Both the position numbers and the translations under genes were made by a program. Shown piece by piece: positions 1 through 9,845 of a DNA stretch of 64,000 bases. This DNA comes from Epichloe hybrida (lineage: Eukaryota; Ascomycota; Sordariomycetes; Hypocreales; Clavicipitaceae): positions 1,116,001 to 1,180,000 of the forward strand of contig JAFEKR010000006.1 of the NCBI GenBank assembly GCA_019022495.1. The letters are read 5' to 3'. The notes under the pieces are model-generated. The model was not told the origin of the DNA. It did not search any database and saw only the letters and a list, made by a program, of their open reading frames with translations. Every line of letters begins with the position of its first letter. The stretch's first letter is position 1.

Positions 1-3000
1 TATACTAGAGATAAAAATTAAATAGTATAAGTATATTTACTTATTAAGCCTATTACTCTAATATTAACTAGGGAGTTATAAAGTACTCTAGGTTCTTATA
101 GTCTATATAAATTATAAATAGACTAGAAATGCCTTATAGCTTAGCTAACTATACCTTAAGGTATAAGATAATAGCTAATAATTCCTTATTATAAATTATA
201 TAGTTCTTTTATAAGGATATAAGGCTAGTAAAGTAATAAGTAACTAGGTATATAATACTATCCTAGCCTTATTAGGAAAGGCATTCTCTAATAGCTATTC
301 CTAAATAATTAGCTTTTACTACTATAAGGAGATTTAAATTCTATTATACTAGTACTAAGTATATAATAAAGGTGTCTTTTAACCTATAGAAAGTATTATT
401 CTCTTTAGGCCTCTATTAAAAAGGGATATTTCTCTTAGTTAATTATATTAGTAATACTACTAGTTCTAAAAAGTTACTAATAAAGTTATAGTAAAAGTTA
501 GTAAACCCTAGGAAGCTATAAACCCCCTAAAGTTTTATTAGGGTTACTTATTCCTTAATAGCTATAATCTTTACTAAATCTAGATAAATAAAATAACTTA
601 CTATAATAATATATCCTAGGTATTAAACCTCCTTTACTATAAATATAGACTTATTAAGGTCTAAGTATAACCCTATAGCCCTTAGGTAGCTTAATATTAC
701 TTAGACTTTAGCTATATAGTCTTTCCTTAATCCCCCTAAGTAAATTAAGATATTATCTAAGTATACTATAATAAAATCCCTTAATATATCCCCTAAGGAC
801 TTATTAATATAATATTAGAATATTACTAGTGCACTAGCTAAGCTAAAGGGGTAAACTAGTTACTTAAATAGCCTAAACCTAGTTTAAAACGCTATTAGGT
901 ACTCCTAGCCCTTAGTAATTTATAGCTTATAAAACACTATATAAATATTTACCTTTATAAACTAGTGTACCTAGGATAAGGAATAGAGTATTTCCTTAAT
1001 TAATAGAAAAGAATAGTAATCCTATGCTATTATCTTATTAAGAGCATAGTAATTTATATAAAAACACTAACCTCTATTAGCCTTTTTAATAAGGAAAACT
1101 AGAGCTATAGCTAATAATAAGCTAGTATAGATTTAACCCTTATTTATTAAGTCTATAATCTAGTGTCTAACCTCTAGAAGCTAGTCCCTTAGTATATTAT
1201 ATAGTAGTCCCTAAGGGAGTATTAGTTTAAACCTATTTTAATTCTTATATAAGTATATATAGTAATTAAGGGACCCCTAATAAGGAGGTAAGCTATTAGC
1301 TCTAGCTTTATTAAAAAGGTCTATAAAGTTATCTAACTCCTTAGGTAATATTAATATATCTAGGCTATTTAGTTTTATCTTAAGCATTATAATCTATAGT
1401 ATTATTATTATCTCCCTAAGGCTTATAGTAATAAATATTATAAAAGTATTCTTTCTTTAGTGTACTTAGCGTGCTTCTATAGTATATAAGGACCTAATAA
1501 TCCCTTATACTAAAGTCTTTACCTTATATATAAAGGCTTTAGAGATATATAAGCCCTTTATTACTCTAATAACTAATTACTATTTTACTATATAAATAAC
1601 TATATTATAATATTCTAGCTATAGTATCCTAAGTATAATATCTTATATAAGGCCTAGGATAATATATAAATATACTAATAACTCCTAGCTATTAATATTT
1701 ATTCTAGTGTATACTATATAAGTAATTAAGGAGGTATTCTCCTATACTCTCTTTTCCTTTCTTTTTATTTTTACTATAGTTTAAATATACTTTCTCTTTA
1801 GTAACTATATAAGCTTTAGGCTAAACTATTTTACTACTAATTTACTTATAGTACTATAATAATTATAACTATAATTAATCTAGATATTAATATAATAATA
1901 TATATTAAAGAGTATAGGAATTAAAAATAGTAGTTAGTTTATATATTATACTATATTTTACTTTAACTCTATATAGCTTAAATAATTATCCTATATTATA
2001 GTATATAGTTAGCTTCCTTACCCTTATATAAGACTTTACTTAAAGGCTACTTATTTTCTATAAGGGGAATATTTACCTCCTTATTTATACTTTCTTTATT
2101 TACTTTATATAAGTTAATACTAATCTATAGGTAATAAGGTAAGAGAAAGGTATACTCTTAATTATAGTAATTCTTAGATTTATATTATAAGTAATATCTT
2201 TCCTAATAGTATTTAGCTAACTTTACTTCTAATACTTATTTAGCCTATTATATATTTATAGTAAGCTTTAGACCCTTCTCCTTCTTAACTAGCTTATTTT
2301 ATTTTCCTAATTAAGTCCTTACTATATATACCCTAGTTATTAGTATATTACCTTTATAATTAGTCTAAGGTATAAGTTTAACTAGCTATAGTTTATATTA
2401 AAACTAGTACTTATTCTCTATAGTAAGGGCCTTAATATTAACTATAATCTTATAATATTATATAATAGCTATATACTATATACTCTAGCTAATACCCTAG
2501 CTTATACTAATTTCTCTTAAATACTTATTAAGCACTTATTAAAGCTTTACTAGGTTTATATTATTCCCTTAATAATTCTCTCTTACTAATAAAAGCTTTA
2601 TTATAAAGTAAATAAAAAATATAGAAAATAGCTCCCTTAGGCCTTATTTTATCTAGTTAAGTTTTATAAGGGCTATCTTTTACTTATATAAATTAAAGAA
2701 TATAAACCTAAGGTATTCTAGGAATTTAGCTAGGTTAAAATTATAAATACTACCTTATTTAAAGAAAGTAATTACCTAGGACTAGACTTTAAAGAATAAG
2801 TTTTAGTAAATAAATATTTACTTATTTTTATTAGTTTTAATAAAGTCCTTATTTACCTATAGCTTATATTTTATTAGAAACTTTTATATAGTAAATAAGG
2901 CCTTATTATTATTATATAAGTTACTTATAAGAATAGGTTTTTATTTTACCTTAGGTATAGTTAAAACTAAGTTAAAGATAAGAGGTAAAGTAAGGTTTAC

Positions 3001-3302
3001 TATTAGGGTATTAAGCTAGGCTATAATAAGTAATTAAGTTAAGGGTTTTATAGTATTTATAGTTACTTATTATTAAAGGTATATAAGTTTTACTATTTAC
3101 TTATTAAGTATAAGTTAAAGTATCTTAAATTAAGCTTATTAAGCTACTAGTAATACTATAGTATTAGATAAAGAAGTTATTATCCCTTAGCTAGGTTAGT
3201 CTTATAGCTAGAGTATATTTACTATATTTATTAATATATTTATTAGTGTTTTTATTATATCTTTTAGTAGTTATTAAAAAGGACTAAAGGAAGTCTCTTA
3301 AT
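1..3302 (-). mobile_element. Ty3/gypsy element G0, internal region, RIP-degraded, cut by window start
   Basis: The reverse complement matches the first half of gypsy G1 base for base apart from transitions; for example the block near 960-1090 is the reverse complement of 36421-36560 (reverse transcriptase region), and base 1 corresponds to about 37490 in G1. Gag, protease and most of reverse transcriptase should therefore lie here, reading right to left, but every frame is full of stops. CA and TG dinucleotides are almost absent and TA is very common, which is the signature of RIP. No functional gene remains. The 3' half and the second LTR lie outside the window. Confidence 0.85.
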
Positions 3303-3519
3303 TATTATAAACTAGCCCTTAGGTAACTATAATAAGGTATTAATATAGTATTAAGAGACTTAAGGAGAAAGAAAAAAAAGTAAGAGGCTATCCCTAGTAA
3401 TACCCCTTATACCCCTATAGCTACTTATATAAGCCTCCTTTCCTTACCCTAACTACTTCTACCACTCCCCTCTCTAACTACTATACGAATAATGCTTAGG
3501 CAAAGCCTAAGCCCTTACA
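3303..3519 (-). repeat. LTR of gypsy G0 (217 bp)
   Basis: This is the reverse complement of the 217-bp LTRs at 33973-34189 and 40959-41175. On the minus strand it starts TGTAAGGGCTTAGG and ends in a RIP-altered form of CTATAACA. It is the 5' LTR in element sense and faces the gene island. The adjacent five bases (3520-3524) read ttgcc, the same pentamer duplicated around gypsy G1. Confidence 0.85.
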
Positions 3520-3921
3520 TTGCCTTACTTTCACGTGGCTAGCTTATAGCTAGGTGATAGCTCTTAGCTCCCTAGGGGATCTGAAGATCCTCTGTCACTC
3601 TCTGCCCTTTCTGCCTCTATGCCCCTAACATCGCAGCAGTCACTAGTAACTACATAGGCTTGTGTGCAATTAACATTTACTCATAGAAGCTACATTTACA
3701 TGCCTATGTAATCTTAGATCTATAGAGCTATAAGTACTTTCATCTTAGGAAAATACCTAGTATTTAGTGGGTTTCCCTATGCTCTAGACTCTAGATATCA
3801 CTTATAGCGACTTATAAGGGTGTTGTGGGTCGAGTGACTTTGCGGGGCCTTTCACTAAAATAATACACACAACGGAGTAGCTAACCATGTACTATACATG
3901 CTTACCTAACTATACTTAGCT
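3520..3921. other. Transition zone between repeat and gene island
   Basis: Base composition moves from RIP-like (few CA/TG) to normal genic DNA. Words shared with the LTR family at 33351 and 61681 occur here (cacgtggctagc, agcttatagctag), so old LTR fragments are likely, but no clean boundaries are visible. No convincing coding sequence is seen. Confidence 0.45.
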
Positions 3922-4031
3922 AAGACTTAACCTAAATATACTTATTAATGAATAACCTTTTTTATTTTACTTCAATTAAAAATCCAAATGATTTTCTTAT
4001 TCACTTACAAAGTATACTTAGGTTAGGTCTT
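3922..4031. mobile_element. Short hairpin element or MITE with 22-bp inverted arms
   Basis: Bases 3922-3943 (aagacttaacctaaatatac plus two) and 4010-4031 are inverted repeats that match at 20 of 22 positions; both mismatches are transitions. The 66-bp AT-rich spacer has no coding potential. This is the form of a small non-autonomous inverted-repeat element sitting at the edge of the gene island. No clear target duplication was found, so it could also be a cruciform-forming relic. An 11-G run follows at 4035-4045. Confidence 0.5.
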
Positions 4032-4943
4032 TATGGGGGGGGGGGCATGGTTAGCTAGTGTGTACGGAGTATACGCGTGCGTATACACGGTTTGTCACGC
4101 TAGTCAGGTGAAGTTTTCGTTAATAAATCACACAAGCAGAGCAACGCTTCCGCGACCAGACCCCCATCAAACTATTTTGTCTAATATACACCTTACATCC
4201 TCTTTCTTCGCTGTGTGCAGCTCACGAGTCTCGGCCACAGATTGGCTCGAAACTGGTGCGCATTCTTTCCCCTCGATAAAACCACACATACCGGGTACTT
4301 AGCAGAGCACTCCGTACCATCACTTTACTTCGCCAATCATCGAACGCGCGGAGCTTTAGTAAGTGGTTGGTCTTGCAGCGAAGATTTCAGTCCCCGTTGA
4401 TACTATCCACCTGAAAAGGGGTATATGGTACCTACATTATTCACAGCCTCTACCTCGCGGTGCTTCTGTGTCACACTCTCCTCTCGATTCCTGTGCTTGT
4501 TCACGGGTAATCACTTATTTGTTGATGAAAGTGGGTTGACTCATTGCACCTGAGGTAGGGTAGCTTGCAGCTTGACCCCCTTGTCACTTTTCCCCCGTGT
4601 TCTCCCATTCGCTGCCTCAATTTCGTTCGAGCTGTCGGCGTGTTTTTTTTCATTCTTGTCAACCTGCTCTGACAAGCTCACCCAATTGTCCTCCCACCCC
4701 TCCTCGTCGCGCCGCCACCATCCCGATTCTGACCTTTGTTGCATCTAGCTTGCATTTATGCGAGAACCTGTTGTTTGCTGACTGTTCCGGTCTCTCTCCC
4801 TAACCAGACCGTTCGCCTTTCGTCATATTCCCGACCATTGCCCGCTACCTGGCTTGAGCTACCCTCCTGTTGGGACACCCGCTCGCCTTTCACCGAGCAT
4901 CGGGCACAAAGCCTCGTTGTCCGCAACGCTTTTAGACTTTGTC
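4032..4943. promoter_or_regulatory. Promoter and 5' UTR region of the three-RRM gene
   Basis: About 0.9 kb of normal-composition DNA. The stretch from about 4440 is rich in C/T tracts, common in fungal 5' leaders. The word tacggagta and its complement recur (about 4062 and 4306). The short open frames overlap each other and have no recognisable domains, so none is called. Confidence 0.5.
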
Positions 4944-7821
4944 ATGGGTACGTCCAACTCCCTCCCCTCCCCTCTATTGCATCTACCCGCACCTCTCTTT
5001 ACACTGTCAACGACGCCTGTGAAAATCAGGCTTCTACTAGCTTCTGCTTTTTTACTGTGTGAGCTTCCCCTTGCTGAATGCGACGAATGCTCTGCCTATT
5101 CGTCTCCGTGCTACTCAGAATGTTGCGGGTCGCCCATGTACGATACAGCTCATATGTCATCACAGAGCAAATTGATGTGATTGCCTACCTATCTAGGTGC
5201 TCAACTACATTTGTTGACCCTGGCACTGTGTCTACTCACAACTACTTGCATTATACTCGCATTTCATCATACACTGCATTATCACAAGGCCCCCTTACCT
5301 GCATGTTTTCACACCTACCTACTTTGCCAAACAGTTCTCTCTGATACAACCCCACACTCTTTCCTCCCTAGCTTTCTGTCTCCCGCTCTGTGGTTGTCAT
5401 CGCCTGTCATTTAATGCCTCTGTGTCGGCAACACGCGGCCATTCAGACATCTAACTTTTCTTGAATAGCTGATTCAGGCGATACCTATCGACCCGTAAGT
5501 CACTCTGTATGCATGGCAGCTTCCCTCAATTTCTCTTGTTCCTTTTCTCTCATCGTCTCGACCTTTTGCTTGAGATATGCCTTTTCGCTGAGGAGGACGG
5601 CGAAATGTACCATAAGGAACCTGAATGCATGGCAACACAAAAAGAAGGCTATTTGTTTTTCCTTTCTGTGTACATCAGGCTGCCTCTTCGAATGAAAGGA
5701 ACGATCACTCTTGCAAATGCGTTGTTGTTTTTGGATGATCGCATGACAAATTTCCTTTGTGCACGGCGCTTTGTTTCGCTCCTTGAATTTGGATGGTTGC
5801 ATAACCCTCCCTTCCTTCTTCAGTCCCTGAAGCTGTCCTTTTATCCATCGAGCAGAGGCTGTCTCGTTGCAATGATCTGACCGCCAGAGGCTAACACACA
5901 AAAAAAGCGAGAGAGGTCCCGATCACCCCGTCGACGCTCCAGAAGCCCAGGTCGACAATCTCGGAGACGATCGTTCTCACCTCGTAGCAGGTCAAACAGC
6001 AGAGACGAATATCGTCGCGGCCGCGATCGCTCGCCCATGACCGGAACAGGAGCCCCAAGTGGAGGATCCAGTGCAGGCTACGGGGGACAAGCACCGCTAC
6101 GATCCTATGAGGAACGAGCTGTAGCGAGAGAACAAATGATGAGCAACATACGCGAAACATCACAGCAAGACCGCCGTGTCTATGTTGGGAATCTTGCTTA
6201 TGATGTAAAATGGCACCACCTCAAGGACTTCATGAGACAGGGTAAGATACTTGATATAAATAACACCTGTAAGCAAAGCTAACCCATTCTTTTGCAGCCG
6301 GAGAAGTGCTCTTTGCGGATGTGTTACTTCTTCCGAATGGAATGTCGAAGGTGGGCTTTATCATAATAGTCTTTGGCTGGAGTTGTGTCCTTCTCCTTGC
6401 TTTCTTCTGTTCCTTTTTCCCTCCTCTCTGTTTTGCACATATCCCCTTGTTGGCTTTTGATGGATGGCTGGGTTGACGGGTATGGACGATGTCCTGGATG
6501 ACTGTAGGGATGCGGGTGAGTTCCTCTTGTGATTTGATGCATGCAGAAATAAGCAAGTACTTACGGTGCAACCACAGAATTGTGGAGTATGCAACGAGAG
6601 AACAGGCTCAACAAGCTGTTGCTCAGCTCAGCAACCAAAACTTGATGGGTCGTCTAGTTTACGTCCGAGAGGTGATTATAACCTAATTCCATTTTGTTGC
6701 GCTTTATGCTTACTACTGCAACAGGATCGCGAAGCAGAGCCTCGATTCACCGGTGCCACCGGTGGCAATCGCGGCGGATTTAGTGGAGGTATGCCAGGAG
6801 GGTTCAACAGTAATCAAGGAGGATATGGTGGTCCTCCCTGCGCAGGTGGCCGGCAGATTTATGTGGCCAACGTTTGTCTTAACCCATTGTCCTGATTTTT
6901 CCCGTAGCAGCACTGACTAGCCTCAGCTTCCCTTCAATGTTGGGTGGCAGGACCTCAAGGATCTGTTTCGGCAAGCTGGTGAGTATTCTGAACGAAGTAT
7001 TTGTGCTTGACTTGTCCCCTATTTGGACTTCGCTAATAACCCTTTGTCAGCTCGCTCGGGCAGTGTCATCCGCGCCGATGTCCATAGTGGACCTGATGGT
7101 CGTCCAAAGGGCTCCGGTATCGTTGTTTTCGAAAACCCTGACGACGCTCGGAATGCCATTCAGCAGTTTAATGGATATGATTGGCAAGGCCGGATGCTAG
7201 AGGTCCGCGAAGATCGTTATGCCGGCGCCGGTGGGACGGGCTTTCCAGGTCGTGGTGGCTATGGAGGTGGCATGAGAGGAGGATTTGGCGGTGGTTTCGG
7301 CCGCGGAGGTTATGGTGGCGGCCGTGGCGGCTTTGGCATGGTCGGTCGTGGTGGCTTTACTGGAGGAGCGTCATTCGACCCTTCACCCGCTGCTGCTGTA
7401 ATCCCCCCGAACCCTTTCACTGACGGCGCCACGGCCGGTTCCGAAAAGAGCGAGACTATCTATGTCCGTAATGTGAGTGGTTATAACACCTTTGTTTTTG
7501 TGATTATCGGACTGCAAATTACTAATCCTTCATTAGTTGCCTTGGTCGACGAGCAATGACGATCTTGTAGATCTCTTCACGACCATTGGTAAAGTGGAAC
7601 AGGCTGAGATTCAGTATGAGCCTAGTGGTCGGTCCAGAGGCACTGGCGTCGTTCGATTTGACAGTGCCGATACTGCTGAGACTTCTATTGCAAAATTCCA
7701 GGGTTATCAATACGGCGGTCGTCCGCTGAACCTGGGCTTCGTCAAGTATCTCAACCAGGCTGGCGGCGACAACATGGAGACTGATGCTCATGCCGGTCTC
7801 ACTCAGGACCAGATCATGTAG
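4944..7821 (+). CDS. gbp2: Gbp2/Hrb1-like SR-type mRNA-binding protein with three RRMs
   Basis: Reconstructed from ten exons: 4944-4947, 5469-5494, 5908-6241, 6298-6350, 6508-6515, 6578-6671, 6725-6871, 6927-6978, 7051-7472, 7537-7821; 1425 nt, 474 residues, every junction in phase. The N-terminus reads MADSGDTYRPRERSRSPRRR, an RS/SP-rich tail. RRM1 starts near residue 99 (RRVYVGNLAYDV; RNP1 KGCGIVEY), RRM2 near 217 (QIYVANLPFNV; RNP1 KGSGIVVF) and RRM3 near 374 (ETIYVRNLPWST; RNP1 RGTGVVRF). A Gly/Arg-rich linker (about 305-350) separates RRM2 from RRM3. This is the architecture of yeast Gbp2 and Hrb1, nuclear shuttling proteins that monitor and export spliced mRNA; the role here is inferred from that. 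Odd points: the start codon is split from the body by a 521-nt intron, and exon 5 is only 8 nt. Some donors (GTTTGT at 6872) are non-consensus. Confidence 0.88.
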
Positions 7822-8755
7822 TTAACAGAGGGTTTTCTGTTTTTCTGTTTTGGCTACCCTGAATTTCAGCCAAAGTCTTTCCGTCGTGACAATGGCAACC
7901 ACACAACATTCCCCATATATCATGTTCCCAAATGGCCATCATGTTTATTTTGGTTGCTCATTTGTTCTTAGTAATTCTTCCTGTTCGTTATTGAAAGTGT
8001 TCAATGGGTTCGGGGCTCAACGCTCCAACAGGACATGGCCCTGTAACGTTGACATACTGAAACGTGGCTATAAGGCTATGTCATTCGTTAACTTGGCACG
8101 AAATGGGATGGCGGCACTCGAACTAAGGTGAGAAATATAGCTGGATAAGACGCATGGCATCTCTTAACTCAGCTTGTCTGGACTCAACCGGTGACGAGTT
8201 TGTGATGCAGTTCAAGATCGTAGAGGTGTATTAATACCAAGACCTGCTAGCCATTCGCAACAAAGTTCTCACAGTCGAATTCTAGCATGTGATAAATCTA
8301 GTCAGCATGGGATCTAGAAAGGACTCTATGCTGTCTAGGAATTGATTGACATTGTGTTTGAAATGGTATATACCTATATTCCCATCGTAGGTTCAGCGTC
8401 AATGCATTGTTTCAACAAATATATTGTGGCATGTGTCTACATTAAGGAGTTGACATCACGGCTCGTATCGCTGCGAACGAGGCTTTCCTCATTAATCATT
8501 GTTTCCCAAGTTAATTCTTAACCCGGCACATGGTAAATAGAGCAGGAGAAGCCTAGTTCGGCACATTGGCTACAGAAGAATATTTCGTCAGTGATTATTT
8601 GGATAGTTGCCGAAAACCATGTTGCATCATTTCAGCTCTCGATTGTTTTGTAAACCATTTCTCTCCATCTATGCAATACTACCCGCATTCCCAAGCCCGT
8701 GCGGGTATCTAGGTACTGCATAAATCGTGACTCTTAATGCGTGTGCACTTTAATC
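7822..8755. other. Convergent intergenic region (3' UTRs)
   Basis: Lies between the stop of the RRM gene and the stop of SRP14, which converge. It has T-rich tracts just after 7822 and several AATAAA-like words, but no coding signal, tRNA or repeat that I can support. Confidence 0.5.
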
Positions 8756-9355
8756 TCATGACGTTGTCTTCTTCTTCTTTGCCTTGGCCTTCTTCTTGCT
8801 GCGATCCCTTGGCTTGAGCGCAGCCATCCCTGCCTTACAAACATCGGCATATTGGACATAGAAGCTTTCAATATCATTAGGCTGAACAATTGTCGACATC
8901 TTGACCTTCAGATCTCTTTGCCTTTTTGACTTGCCATTAGTTGCTCTTATGATCAGGGGCTTTGGGCCTCCACCATCCTCGTGAGTCAGCATGTTGTTAT
9001 CACTCAATTTCGCTTGGCCAAAGGAAACTGCGAAACGATTAGTAGTGTTCGGCTCTATGCTGACGAAAATGGCTAGGTTGGGATGTTTGTCGTGACGAAA
9101 TAGGAGGCGAGCTCATTTGGAAGACTCTCGACAGCAGCGGCATGACTCTACATACATCGTTTTTGAACCAGATAAATGGCGCCGTGATCAGTGCCTCTCC
9201 TTCGATTGAAAAGTTCTACAAGTTTGTCGAAAAACTTGGTGTGCGGCGGTTTAGTGTATTGAAAAACAATTGGCATCTACGCCTCGAAGGGGCTTAGCAG
9301 GGCGCACGTAAGCCAACATACTGACCTCGTCTCGGCTCAAATGCTCTGTACTCAT
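8756..9355 (-). CDS. srp14: Signal recognition particle subunit SRP14
   Basis: Three exons on the minus strand: 9326-9355, 9156-9234 and 8756-9027 (381 nt, 126 residues). Introns are 9235-9325 (donor GTCAGT) and 9028-9155 (donor GTATGT, branch ACTAAT). The protein opens MSTEHLSRDEFFDKLVELFN, continues with GAIYLVQKR and PLIIRATNGKSKR, and ends in a Lys-rich tail (KKKAKAKKKK), the normal layout of fungal SRP14. With SRP9/SRP21 it forms the Alu domain that pauses translation while SRP targets ribosomes to the ER; the basic tail binds SRP RNA. Length is usual for fungi. It is divergent from SGD1 across a 490-bp gap. The first exon encodes only ten residues, but its phase and the family-typical start HLSRDEFF support it. 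Confidence 0.92.
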
Positions 9356-9845
9356 TTCGATGATCATTGCAGTTGCATTTTTGATTGATCACCTCCGTAT
9401 AAAATCTCTTTGCTTCCGCTGAAGACTGCTTCGGAATCGGGCAGATTGCGATGGAGGTGGTTCTGTGAGGGGCAAAGTCGACCTCGGTCGGCCGTAGACA
9501 GTCCGTCTGGATGGGTTGTCCATTGAGTCGAACCACAGTTGCTCCACTTTTTTCTATTTTTCTTTTTAGGTCACTTCCGTATCATATAAACACAAGTAAA
9601 TCTGTCCCCCTACACAACCCATTTGTTCGATGCCAAATTTACTAAAATCATTCACCGCTCTGTCTCTTACCTTCAGTAAACCTTCATTCTTGGCTCTCTG
9701 TAACACTTCCCAAGTTGTTATGAGCTTTCAGGGCACAGCCGATGGCATCAACCAGCAGCAATTTATCAACGTCTGCACATCTATTGATACTGCAGCAGTC
9801 AGTTTTCCATCGGCTGGTGGAACGTGGGACATCTGAAATCCTGAA
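9356..9845. promoter_or_regulatory. Shared promoter region of SRP14 and SGD1
   Basis: A 490-bp gap between divergent start codons, holding T-rich tracts near 9548-9569. Short open frames here lack any domain. If the SGD1 start is wrong (see that entry), a short upstream exon could lie here. Confidence 0.5.

Noticed and set aside
4033..4400. Two short plus-strand frames near the island edge
   Set aside because: No domain, overlapping each other, and starting at a G homopolymer; treated as promoter DNA.
5500..5901. Open frames on both strands (about 120-130 codons)
   Set aside because: They lie inside the second intron of the RRM gene, have no domain, and the flanking splice sites give a coherent protein without them.
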